A stretch of 31,476 bases of DNA from a virus. The translations under genes were made by a program, and so were the position numbers. Below the pieces are notes generated by a model. That model ran no database searches and was not told where the DNA came from. It saw nothing but the letters and a program-made list of their open reading frames with translations. The DNA is taken from positions 1 to 31,476 of IMG/VR virus record IMGVR_UViG_3300018424_000123; one strand, 5' to 3'. Positions 23,901-31,277 of this stretch are shown here, in pieces; the first letter of the stretch is position 1, and every line of letters starts with the position of its first letter.

Positions 23901-24925
23901 TGTTGTATGTCTGTTGCGTTATCATCAGTATCGTCAATATACATTGCAGTCGCAAGACTAACATCAGCATTATTAAAACGTAATGTGCCTGCACCAGGAT
24001 CAGCGTTTGTTGTAGTCGTACTGAAGGTATAATCAAATGTGGCGCCACCAAAGTTACCATCATTACCTTGAGAACCTGTATAACCCTGCGAACCATCAAA
24101 TCCAGTTGCGCCTCTAGAACCGGTATAACCTTGACTGCCTGTATAACCTCTAGAACCAGTGTAACCCTGTGATCCATTAAATCCTGTAGCACCTCTAGAA
24201 CCAGTGTAACCTTGTGAGCCGGTATATCCTTGACTACCGGTGTAACCTTTAGATCCATTGTACCCTTGAGAACCGGTATAACCTCTAAATCCGCGAGAAC
24301 CGTCATAACCTTGAGAACCGGTATAACCAATTACAGTTGATGCTGATCCAGAGTAACCAATTGTTCCTCTAGAACCCGTGAAACCTGTGATAGCACTATC
24401 AAAGCTGGCAATTACACTTGCTGAAGAAGAAAAACTTGTTACTGATCCTGACAAATAGGTAGCATTAAACTGAAAATATCCAGACAATTCAGTAACGCTT
24501 GTCACTTCAAACAAAACAAAATTAGATGGTGTTGCCTCTTCAGCAACCCTGAAATAAGAACCTGCGCCAATTGTTCTCAACGATGCTTGTATATCAACTA
24601 AACCGGTTGTAACATCATCAATATACATTACAGTAGCACTACTAATAGTGCCGTTGTTAAACTTTAATTGGCCATTACCAGGGTCTTGTGTGTTTGTATT
24701 GGTACTGAAAGTATATTCAAAAGAAAAACCACCATAAGCACCGTCTGCCCCAGCAGAACCAGTAAAACCCGTTGTTCCTTGAGAACCAGTGTAACCTTGT
24801 GAGCCGGTATATCCTGAGACAAATGAATTGTTTACCCAAGACGTTCCGTTCCAGACAAATGTTTTACCATTTGCGGAATATGTGTCGTTTAAACTGGGAT
24901 TACTTGGAAAATCTAATGCTGCCAT
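20900..24925 (-). CDS. Large collagen-like tail fibre with S74 chaperone domain (1341 aa)
   Basis: Residues 1-33 carry the fibre anchor FPSNPSLNDTYSANG, then FVWNGTSWV. Collagen-like Gly-X-Y stretches (GYTGSQG, GYTGSRGATG, GYTGSKGDQG) alternate with four globular beta domains at about residues 59-186, 287-412, 552-681 and 824-951; the last three are near-identical. A further insert lies at about 1062-1107 (SGDLWFDSDDGMLSVYYNDG). The end, from about 1240, is an S74-type intramolecular chaperone: STSDASLKKNINTIENGLQ, then NPVTFNWI, SNGVIAQEIEKILPEIV and a coiled C-terminus. Such domains trimerise fibres and cut themselves off at the Ser in the S-D-x-x-x-K region. It is a long trimeric, probably receptor-binding fibre. 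A late-type box lies upstream, and the next gene overlaps its end by 11 nt. Confidence 0.88.
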   Translation of the reverse strand: MAALDFPSNPSLNDTYSANGKTFVWNGTSWVNNSFVSGYTGSQGYTGSQGTTGFTGSAGADGAYGGFSFEYTFSTNTNTQDPGNGQLKFNNGTISSATVMYIDDVTTGLVDIQASLRTIGAGSYFRVAEEATPSNFVLFEVTSVTELSGYFQFNATYLSGSVTSFSSSASVIASFDSAITGFTGSRGTIGYSGSASTVIGYTGSQGYDGSRGFRGYTGSQGYNGSKGYTGSQGYTGSQGYTGSRGATGFNGSQGYTGSRGYTGSQGYTGSRGATGFDGSQGYTGSQGNDGNFGGATFDYTFSTTTTNADPGAGTLRFNNADVSLATAMYIDDTDDNATDIQQFLRTIDDSTSTIKGHFRVSNRLDASDFALFTISSITENTGYFTVNCAYVSGSATSFTNAEDIIITFARTGDKGDIGYTGSRGATGFTGSQGWTGSQGYTGSQGYTGSQGYNGSQGYTGSRGATGFTGSQGYTGSKGDTGTTGFNGSQGWTGSQGYTGSKGDQGVIGYTGSQGYNGSQGYNGSQGYTGSQGYTGSRGVTGFNGSQGYTGSKGNDGNFGGATFDYTFSTTTTNADPGAGTIRLNNATVSLATQMYIDDTDDNATDIQTFLRTIDDSTSTIKGHFRISNKFNSDDFAIFTISSISEQTGYFIVNCGYVSGSAASFSDAEDIIITFARTGDKGDTGYTGSQGIIGYNGSRGYTGSQGYTGSKGDQGVIGYNGSQGWTGSQGYTGSQGYTGSRGATGFNGSQGYTGSKGDQGVIGYTGSQGYTGSRGVIGYTGSQGYNGSQGYTGSKGDIGYTGSQGYTGSRGATGFDGSQGYTGSKGNDGNFGGATFDYTFNTTTTNADPGAGTLRLNNATVSSATQMYIDDTDDAATDIQTFLRTIDDSTSTIKGHFRISNKFNADDFALFTISSISEQTGYFIVNCAYVSGSAASFTNGEDIIITFARTGDKGDIGYTGSQGIIGYNGSQGYTGSKGDQGVIGYTGSKGDQGVIGYTGSQGYTGSKGDQGVIGYTGSQGYTGSKGDQGVIGYNGSQGYTGSKGDTGTTGFNGSQGFTGSKGDAFAITIQDAAPSSPASGDLWFDSDDGMLSVYYNDGTSSQWVVAAGQQGVIGYTGSKGDQGVIGYNGSQGYTGSKGDQGVIGYTGSQGYTGSKGDQGVIGYNGSQGYTGSKGDTGTGFTGSASTVIGYTGSAGAGDNGTINATNDTTTTSLYPVMVAAVGSDSTAKATSTKLIYNASTGTLQTTNFNSTSDASLKKNINTIENGLQIIHKLNPVTFNWIDTDLKSNGVIAQEIEKILPEIVHENEGIKSVSYTQIIPFLIKSIQEMSDKIEELQDRINGD
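22075..22455 (-). repeat. Fibre beta-domain copy, most C-terminal of three near-identical copies
   Basis: Encodes residues about 824-951 of the 1341-aa fibre, from GNDGNFGGATFDYTF to IITFARTGDKGD. It is nearly identical in protein to the copies at 22885-23272 and 23690-24066, with sequences such as MYIDDTDDAATDIQTFLRTI and STSTIKGHFRISNKFN shared. DNA differs mainly at silent positions. Confidence 0.85.
22885..23272 (-). repeat. Fibre beta-domain copy, middle of three
   Basis: Encodes residues about 552-681 of the 1341-aa fibre. Compared with the copy at 22075-22455 it shows only scattered changes (for example CGYVSGS in place of CAYVSGS, and SDAEDI in place of TNGEDI). It is flanked on both sides by Gly-X-Y tracts. 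Confidence 0.85.
23690..24066 (-). repeat. Fibre beta-domain copy, first of three
   Basis: Encodes residues about 287-412 of the 1341-aa fibre. It is the most divergent of the three close copies (RVSNRLDASDFAL, ITENTGYFTVN). A fourth, clearly older relative lies at about 24370-24750 (residues 59-186) with the same strand order: YTFSTNT, GQLKFNNGT, MYIDDVTTG. Confidence 0.8.
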
Positions 24926-24951
24926 TTATTGGTTCTCTTCTTATACTCTCT

Positions 24952-24959
24952 TATTTATG
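24952..24959 (-). promoter_or_regulatory. Late-promoter-like box upstream of the large fibre gene
   Basis: The minus strand reads CATAAATA, one mismatch from TATAAATA, about 26 nt before the ATG of the 1341-aa fibre and overlapping the stop codon of the 1397-aa gene. The spacing equals that seen upstream of the tail tube gene. Confidence 0.45.
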
Positions 24960-27900
24960 AAAGCGCGGTTGCTTTACCTGTTATACTATACGAACCGTCA
25001 AATTCCATGTATACGCCATGAATGCCGTCACTAATTGCTGCTTCAGTGTATCCAACAACAAGTAGTTTATCGCCTTGAGCAATAATAGCTGTTCCAAAAT
25101 CATTAGCACCTGTACCTGCTTGATATTTTTTCCATGTTCCGTCAGTACGATCTACAATACCCACAAAGATATCTAACAGACCAATCGTTGTTGCATTATC
25201 AGCAAAGAATCCCGAGGTCTGACCTATGATCGCAACTCGGCCGTCTGGTAATAATGTGCTGTGTCTGCCGTTTTGAGACACTGTTTCCGCTGACGATGAA
25301 CCTGTTTGCCATGCTGTGCCCCATGTATCTGTCACATAATTGAATTCAATCACACCTATATCAAGACCGCCATTATGTGTATTATTTGGAAATGCACCGG
25401 AAGTTGTGAAAGCTACAGCAAGTTTATTATTACCTACTTCATGTATACCAAAACCAACATCTTGGAATCCTGTACCAGTCTGATAGTAATCTGTAGTGTG
25501 CGTGGCCATTTCATGAATGCCCACAAAAATATCATAACCGCCTTGATTTGTATGACCACCTAGATTACCTGTTGATCTTCCTACGAAAGCAATATCACCT
25601 GTTGCAAGTTCTGTTACTGCATAAACTTCTTCGTCACTAGTAGAACCATTCTGGAAATACTGCATCACACCTGTTGTTGGATCAATATGAAAAATAATAT
25701 AATCATATACACCAGATGCGCCTGTGTTGATTCTTCCAATATTGCCAGATGTCACTCCGACAGGAACAATTTGACCGCCACTGTGTTCAATGATATCATA
25801 TCCAAATATATTACCATCGTCAGCAGAACCATCACCAGCAGTCGCAACTTGGTAGAATGTGAAGAAATCTTTACCAAAAGAATAATCATAACCAGATGCA
25901 ATTCTGTTTTTATATGTATCCGTATTGATAAATGTTTGCAAATCATTAAGGTCAATACATGCAGCCCAGAACATCCATAGACCATTGGGTCCATATGAAC
26001 CGTCATACGTCTCTACATCAAAACCTATGTCGGCCACAGAAGCTGTGCCTGTCGTTCTAGTTAGTGTTCCTGTTGAATCGCTGGGAGCACTAATAGACGC
26101 TATAATTGCGGTGTTCAACGAATCAGTTAACGAACTTGCCTGATAAAGCATTTTCGTTGTTTGGTTTCCTGTAATGTGATAATTTCCGGTACCGTGTTCA
26201 TGTTTCCATGCTCTGAACAACATTCCGTCTTGTCCGGCAAATGAGTGACTTGTTTTCGTACCGACAACGACCACATTATCTTGAGTACCGTCATCGATAA
26301 TTCCAAGAAGAGTTTCTTTACCCCCGAAACCAAATGTATTTTGCCATTCAAATGCACCATCAACATCATACGAAGCGATTAAACCGTTGCCAGTAGAACC
26401 GGGTGTTTCACCAGCCACATATATTCTTCTTTTTGTTCCGTAAAAAGTTGTCCAATTTGGATTAGCATAGTCTTCACAAACAACAGCATTAAAGGAACAA
26501 GACGCCAAAGTTCTCGACCAAACTTTACTGACATTATAAATGAAAGATCCAACAGTCTCGTCAACCTGTACATTCAGTGCAAACGCATCACTTTCTTCAT
26601 TACCTACAATAATATAATCAGCGCCGTTTCCGCTGCCGTCTGGATTATTGATGATACCTATATCATTTGCAACACCATTTGCACTCGTAGAAAAACCGTT
26701 GATCCATTGTATCATACGGTTAGAACCGCTGTTTATCTCTCCCATACCATAACGAATCTTATTTGCTCCGTTATCGCCAGCAAAAAGAAAACGTCCTTTT
26801 GTATCACCTGAAACATCTCTTCTCAGACGATTCACATTTAAATTTGCAACAGTATTAACTTCAGTGACGCCGCCATCAGTATTAAGAACGGTCATAAATG
26901 TAGTTGTACCTGATTCGATAGCAACAACAACATACTCTGTTCCAGAATCATCAGTTACAACAATACTTTTAGCAACTTGTTCTCCTGTTGTACCATAAGC
27001 GTAGTCCCAAGTAAGAGCGCCAGCAGTCGTGATTTTTAATACTAAAGCGTCTGTGCCGCCTGCACCGTAGTTTACTGTACTACCACAAACGTACAGATTA
27101 TCATTGCTGTCTATCGCAATATTGTAACCAACATCTGCGCCTACAATACCGCTATCATAATATTTTTGCCATACGATGTCGAAATCTTTATCATATTTTT
27201 GTACAAACAGATAACCATCTGTATTATGACTTCCTACGGTGTAATAATTTTCATTACTGTCTTGTACTACGTCTTTAATTGTCAAGTTATTGTCTATACC
27301 ATCACGTGTGTTTCTGAGATAACCATGTACTTTAATATCGCGTTTCGTAACAAGTTCTGATTTAGTATAACCCGTCAACCAAATTTTACCGTTCGAAGCT
27401 TGAGTCACACCTGTTGTATAATCATCACCTAGACCACCGTAAACAAAGTGTTGACGACCTTCTGGATTATCCGCGTCTATCAGTGTTACGATGATATTAC
27501 CGAACTTTGCTACCGTATCATCAACGCCTTTTAAATCCTCGACACGACCAACGAGACATTTTCTACCGTCAGATAATTCTATACCATCGTAGTAATACTC
27601 TTCACCCCCGATTTGAATTTCTTCTCTTCGGTAAAACTCAGGACTGCTCACATCATATTTTAATATTCTTTTATCGGTGGCAATACCTTCTGGTTCAGTA
27701 CCTGTGTATCTTGTTTGAACGGCGTTGTCAATATCATATTCAACATACCCAGCAGTATTAGCACTCTGTAACAACCAAGCATGATTGGTGTAGTCGTAGT
27801 TAAGATGTTCGTAACCACCAAAAGCAGAGTCAAATTTAAACGAATAAACTCCATCGCCTACGTATGTAGCTGCGCCGCCGGAAGATGTTCCACTTAACAC

Positions 27901-29148
27901 CAAATAATAACGGGTGTCGGATGAGTTATAACGGAAACCATGCACACGAACTTCATTTGATGATGAATTTGTAAGAAGTTGTCCTTCATCAGTCCAAGTT
28001 GAACCGTTGTAAGAATGTATTGAAACTCCGCCATCAACTGAATCAGAATAAGCGACATACAATTTTGATCCAACAGAAAGACACTGAGCGTCAGGAATTC
28101 TTGTACAAGAAGATTGAATGACTTGTCTAACAAGATCACCTGGATCAGGCGGATCGGCACTAGGAAATTCCCAAATTTCAAGATCATAAAGTGAAGCGTT
28201 TGACTGATTAGTCATGACAACAGGAATATAAAACTTACTTCCTAGAACATCACCACAACTTGCACGAATAGGCCATCGTTGTTGATCACCAGTGGTGTCA
28301 TTAAAAGAAAAAGTTGGATCTGCTAAGTTAAATTCACCGACTGTGGATTGTGCAGTAAACGATTCAGATGCAGAATCATAAGTCCTGCCGTAAACATCCC
28401 AATTACTTGTATTAGCCTGAGCCTGTGCAAAATACATTGCATGATATTTTGCGCCCGTTCCGCGTATAATACCACCGGACATATAATTTCTTGTACCAGT
28501 ATTAGGTAATGTTACATCATTGTGAGAGTTGTGTGCGCCACCAATAGAAGGCGTGTGTACACGAGCAAGTCTACTTTGATAAGCAGTACCAGCAGAAGAT
28601 ACTCTTTGTCCGATCTGATAAGCATAAGATTTATCTTCTGGATTGATGTAACCACCACCAGAAGTTGTCTCTCTACCTTGATTATAGTTTACATAGAAGG
28701 AAGGAAGATGCTTGTGATATTGATAATATTGCCAATCTGTTTCGCCTTGCGCTAGATAGAATCTATCCCAGTAGAATGCATCATCATCGGCCTCATTCGC
28801 TCCCATATGGCCAAATATGATGGCATTATCTTCAATTGTTGATGTGATATCATTTATGCCTTCGCCAACGTGTTCAATGGCGCCTGCATGATAATAAGTA
28901 TTTGATCCATCGACTTCCTCATATATCAAAGGAATTGTGCCGTCAATTGTTAACCATGTATTTGCTTGAGATACTGCGACATCCCAATGATACAATTTAA
29001 CTTCAGCCCCTGTTGTATCATTACTAGCGTTAACAGGTTTATACACATACCAATAACCTTCACGATCAATGTTGTTATTGATCGGTAAGGGCAAGTAATA
29101 CTCAGAAGTATTAGCGGCGAAATCAAATTGTATATTTGCAAAAGCCAT
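24955..29148 (-). CDS. Giant beta-propeller tail fibre / receptor-binding protein (1397 aa)
   Basis: The N-terminal part (residues 1 to about 330) is beta-rich with many aromatic residues (EGYWYVYKP, DWQYYQYHKHLPSFYVNYNQ) and no named domain. From about 330 onward come repeated blades that resemble Kelch and then SBBP-type propeller repeats. An example near 700 is GGTDALVLKITTAGALTWDY; later blades include VGRSTGN, GGYDIFVGI and VVGYTEAAISDGIHGVYMEF. The recurring pattern is 'D ... G-T ... D ... I ... dG ... vG-T'. No signal peptide or membrane helix is visible. Its size and place in the fibre cassette suggest a surface-binding or glycan-binding virion protein. The ATG lies 3 nt after the previous stop with an AGGA ribosome binding site. 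The exact number of blades cannot be counted by eye. Confidence 0.72.
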   Translation of the reverse strand: MAFANIQFDFAANTSEYYLPLPINNNIDREGYWYVYKPVNASNDTTGAEVKLYHWDVAVSQANTWLTIDGTIPLIYEEVDGSNTYYHAGAIEHVGEGINDITSTIEDNAIIFGHMGANEADDDAFYWDRFYLAQGETDWQYYQYHKHLPSFYVNYNQGRETTSGGGYINPEDKSYAYQIGQRVSSAGTAYQSRLARVHTPSIGGAHNSHNDVTLPNTGTRNYMSGGIIRGTGAKYHAMYFAQAQANTSNWDVYGRTYDSASESFTAQSTVGEFNLADPTFSFNDTTGDQQRWPIRASCGDVLGSKFYIPVVMTNQSNASLYDLEIWEFPSADPPDPGDLVRQVIQSSCTRIPDAQCLSVGSKLYVAYSDSVDGGVSIHSYNGSTWTDEGQLLTNSSSNEVRVHGFRYNSSDTRYYLVLSGTSSGGAATYVGDGVYSFKFDSAFGGYEHLNYDYTNHAWLLQSANTAGYVEYDIDNAVQTRYTGTEPEGIATDKRILKYDVSSPEFYRREEIQIGGEEYYYDGIELSDGRKCLVGRVEDLKGVDDTVAKFGNIIVTLIDADNPEGRQHFVYGGLGDDYTTGVTQASNGKIWLTGYTKSELVTKRDIKVHGYLRNTRDGIDNNLTIKDVVQDSNENYYTVGSHNTDGYLFVQKYDKDFDIVWQKYYDSGIVGADVGYNIAIDSNDNLYVCGSTVNYGAGGTDALVLKITTAGALTWDYAYGTTGEQVAKSIVVTDDSGTEYVVVAIESGTTTFMTVLNTDGGVTEVNTVANLNVNRLRRDVSGDTKGRFLFAGDNGANKIRYGMGEINSGSNRMIQWINGFSTSANGVANDIGIINNPDGSGNGADYIIVGNEESDAFALNVQVDETVGSFIYNVSKVWSRTLASCSFNAVVCEDYANPNWTTFYGTKRRIYVAGETPGSTGNGLIASYDVDGAFEWQNTFGFGGKETLLGIIDDGTQDNVVVVGTKTSHSFAGQDGMLFRAWKHEHGTGNYHITGNQTTKMLYQASSLTDSLNTAIIASISAPSDSTGTLTRTTGTASVADIGFDVETYDGSYGPNGLWMFWAACIDLNDLQTFINTDTYKNRIASGYDYSFGKDFFTFYQVATAGDGSADDGNIFGYDIIEHSGGQIVPVGVTSGNIGRINTGASGVYDYIIFHIDPTTGVMQYFQNGSTSDEEVYAVTELATGDIAFVGRSTGNLGGHTNQGGYDIFVGIHEMATHTTDYYQTGTGFQDVGFGIHEVGNNKLAVAFTTSGAFPNNTHNGGLDIGVIEFNYVTDTWGTAWQTGSSSAETVSQNGRHSTLLPDGRVAIIGQTSGFFADNATTIGLLDIFVGIVDRTDGTWKKYQAGTGANDFGTAIIAQGDKLLVVGYTEAAISDGIHGVYMEFDGSYSITGKATALS

Positions 29149-29151
29149 TTA

Positions 29152-29520
29152 TTAGGTTCCTGAGATAGGTGTGCCTGGTTTAAAAATCAAATCTGTTGTA
29201 TTGACTGCAAATCCAACAAAAAGTGATCTAACTGAAGTTGAAGGTGTTGGCGGTGATGATGTTACTGTACCATCCGAATCAAGAAAATAAATCGATCCAG
29301 CAGAAAGTCCTGACAATCCCTGAATCAATCCCCAAGAATAATATATTCCACCTTGTTTGAATAAAACACTATTCAACTGAAGTGCGGTATCAGAACTTGA
29401 TGCATCAGTTACGGTGTTTGTTCCAGACATTCGAACAATTCTACCGTTTGTTCCGCCTGATAATCCACTGACGGTTAAGGCAACATCTGTAATAACATCT
29501 GTTGATTTTACAAAAGACAT
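29152..29520 (-). CDS. Small fibre-associated virion protein (122 aa)
   Basis: The protein MSFVKSTDVITDVALTVSGL... contains GRIVRMSGTNTVTDASSSD, then LSAGSIYFLDSDGTVTSSPP and the ending VGFAVNTTDLIFKPGTPISG. The 'L-x-A-G-x-x-Y-(F/Y)-L-x-x-x-G-x-x-T ... G-x-A-x-x-x-x-x-L' pattern is common in small head-binding or knob domains of tail fibres across many phages, often as a separate module at a fibre end. The GGGAG ribosome binding site is good. It lies 3 nt before the 1397-aa gene, so the two are likely translated together and may interact; this is inferred from position. Confidence 0.65.
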   Translation of the reverse strand: MSFVKSTDVITDVALTVSGLSGGTNGRIVRMSGTNTVTDASSSDTALQLNSVLFKQGGIYYSWGLIQGLSGLSAGSIYFLDSDGTVTSSPPTPSTSVRSLFVGFAVNTTDLIFKPGTPISGT

Positions 29521-29523
29521 TGA

Positions 29524-30480
29524 TTAAACTCCCAATCTTGTTATTTCTAAGTAAGCTGTGTTTCCGACAGAACCAATATTACCACTGTTTGATATATTTA
29601 TCTCAACAAAGTCATCCGCTGAAAGATTATAAATTTCATCTAACAACAATGTAGTATTAGGTCCAATTGTCGTTGTTTCTAAATCTGTTGTATCATTTTT
29701 GTTTAATGCTACTGTATAACTGTCTGAAGCACCAGCATCACTCGTTGTTATTTCTGATTTAATTCTATAATATCCTGTTACTTTTACGGTAAACTTAGAT
29801 GCTGCACCCGATGACCAATACTGTGCTCCAAGAACATCAGCATTTTGATCATATTGTGTTCCTGTCCAAGAAATACCTGTTACTGTTGAACTGACATTAA
29901 ATGCACTTGTAAGATATGTTCTTGCACCAGAGAATGCACTCCAAGAAGAAATGCCTGTACCCAAACTCAAACCTACCTGAACTACTTCAAAGAAACTTGT
30001 TGTTGAGTCAATACCACCAGCAGATGTACTTTCTGAAGCATATAATTCAACATAATCTCCAACTGCTAATTCAACAATATCATCAAACACTGCAAACTGA
30101 TTTGGGGCTATTGTTGTTGAGGTTATTGTTATTCCATTTTTTCTGACGGAAAAAGTATATGATGAACCAGAACCGGAGTCAGTTGCTTGAACCTGTGCGT
30201 TTACCCTATAGAATCCATTTTCTGTGATTGAAAAACGAGAGGGTGTTGATGCAGACCAGAAAGAACCAGTATCAAAATTTGTTGAAGACCAAGGCACAGC
30301 AGCTGCTGTAGATCCTAGAGAGTAATCAACCGATAATGTTGCTTTCGACCCTACAAATGCTCTTTTCGTTGAACGTGTAATCACATCCCATTTTTCACCG
30401 TCATATTGCCATACAGCAGCATTATCATCTGTGTATGTGTCATTTGTTGACGGTGCTGATGGAAAATCTAAATCTGCCAT
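29524..30480 (-). CDS. Virion protein with fibre anchor and two C1q-like domains (318 aa)
   Basis: Residues 1-33 carry the same anchor as the collagen-like fibres (FPSAPSTNDTYTDDN, then VWQYDGEKWDV). Two tandem repeats follow, at about 40-172 and 180-318, each ending in the strand order of C1q/TNF-like jelly rolls. Repeat 1 has NGFYRVNAQVQ, FSVRKNGI, VELAVGDYVELY and FFEVVQVG. Repeat 2 has TGYYRIKSEI, VALNKND, YNLSADDFVEIN and YLEITRLG. C1q-like domains form trimers and bind ligands, and in phages they cap fibres. It is likely a trimeric surface knob. The start has an AGGA ribosome binding site. Confidence 0.72.
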   Translation of the reverse strand: MADLDFPSAPSTNDTYTDDNAAVWQYDGEKWDVITRSTKRAFVGSKATLSVDYSLGSTAAAVPWSSTNFDTGSFWSASTPSRFSITENGFYRVNAQVQATDSGSGSSYTFSVRKNGITITSTTIAPNQFAVFDDIVELAVGDYVELYASESTSAGGIDSTTSFFEVVQVGLSLGTGISSWSAFSGARTYLTSAFNVSSTVTGISWTGTQYDQNADVLGAQYWSSGAASKFTVKVTGYYRIKSEITTSDAGASDSYTVALNKNDTTDLETTTIGPNTTLLLDEIYNLSADDFVEINISNSGNIGSVGNTAYLEITRLGV

Positions 30481-30492
30481 TATTATATCCTG

Positions 30493-31269
30493 TTATTGTG
30501 TCGCGTAAATTTTCTTTCTAAATGCCGGTGATATCAACTCACTGCTTGTATTTGTTCCTGTTTGCAACATAGCATCACAGTTGTTATTAACACTCCGGCC
30601 TGCAATTGCAGTTGTAATCTCCCAGGCCAGTTCGAATGTTAAATATCCGCATTGATTACTCCCCGCTGAACTAGAACTTTTATTTGCTGCCAACGTAAGA
30701 GCAGAAGTTGGAGTAAGAGTCATCGAACAAGTTTGTTCAGTGCTTGTTGTCAAGTTACTAATTGTTGAACCGTTCACCCATCCTGTTCCATTCTCAGAAG
30801 TTGAAATTTGTGATTGCGTCCAAGTTCCGTTACTGTTAAAAACACTATACCACATTTTTCCTATAATTCTTCCTGCTCCATTTTGCCATGATCTATTGTC
30901 TGCTCGAACATCTAAATTTAATGACCAAGATCCAGTATCAAATTGTGCATTATATGGAAAAGCCAGTGATATACCACTTACAGGAACTATTGTAGTCGCA
31001 GTATCATTATATGTATTATTGAAAGTAGAATTACTCTCAATATTTGTTGATGTACTACTACTGGGCGTTCCTGATGAAAAATTATTTCTCGAAACTTCAT
31101 TACCGTTGTCCATCAATGCATAGTTGCCGGCACCGTTCCTACCCATATTCCATCCCGTGTTTGTATGATTCACGCCTGATGAAATTTGAGATAAATCTCC
31201 TGTAAAAAATGCATATGTTGTTGAACCTCCAAAATTCTTTGAATCTAGATACCATGTTTTAGTAGCCAT
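30493..31269 (-). CDS. Probable fibre/virion protein (258 aa)
   Basis: The protein MATKTWYLDSKNFGGSTTYA... is rich in Asn, Ser and Thr and predicted all-beta. Segments include NTGWNMGRNGAGNYALMDNG and RIIGKMWYSVFNSNGTWTQS, with CGYLTFELAWEITTAIAGRS near the end. Proteins with the 'TGW...G' start and a cysteine-containing 'YLTFELAW'-like strand are common in marine phage fibre regions, but I know no specific function. The ribosome binding site AAGGTGA is strong. It is followed after 12 nt by the C1q-like protein and preceded after 8 nt by another beta-rich gene, so these form one operon. Confidence 0.62.
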   Translation of the reverse strand: MATKTWYLDSKNFGGSTTYAFFTGDLSQISSGVNHTNTGWNMGRNGAGNYALMDNGNEVSRNNFSSGTPSSSTSTNIESNSTFNNTYNDTATTIVPVSGISLAFPYNAQFDTGSWSLNLDVRADNRSWQNGAGRIIGKMWYSVFNSNGTWTQSQISTSENGTGWVNGSTISNLTTSTEQTCSMTLTPTSALTLAANKSSSSAGSNQCGYLTFELAWEITTAIAGRSVNNNCDAMLQTGTNTSSELISPAFRKKIYATQ

Positions 31270-31277
31270 AACTCACC

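Larger units (their letters stand above)
20530..24815 (-). repeat. Gly-X-Y coding repeat tracts (9-bp period, 18/27-bp higher order)
   Basis: Two fibre genes contain tandem DNA repeats encoding GYT-GSQ and GYT-GSK-GDQ-GVI units. The tracts occupy roughly 20530-20800, 21350-21600, 21740-22070, 22455-22880, 23270-23690, 24066-24370 and 24775-24815. Units differ mostly at third codon positions, so they are old repeats kept at protein level, but several 30-60 bp blocks are nearly identical. They are coding repeats, not CRISPR or regulatory repeats, and are likely sites of recombination or copy-number change. Confidence 0.85.

Noticed and set aside
23893-24330. Out-of-frame open frames in the repeat region (for example 145 aa of MVIPVLKV-type repeats)
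   Set aside because: They are frame shadows of the Gly-X-Y coding repeats; similar ones appear in every repeat tract and in the glycine-rich genes.
20530-24370. Regularly spaced short DNA repeats resembling a CRISPR-like or satellite array
   Set aside because: The repeats stay in frame with a 9-bp Gly-X-Y period inside two clear fibre genes, and the differences are mostly silent; there are no unique spacers.
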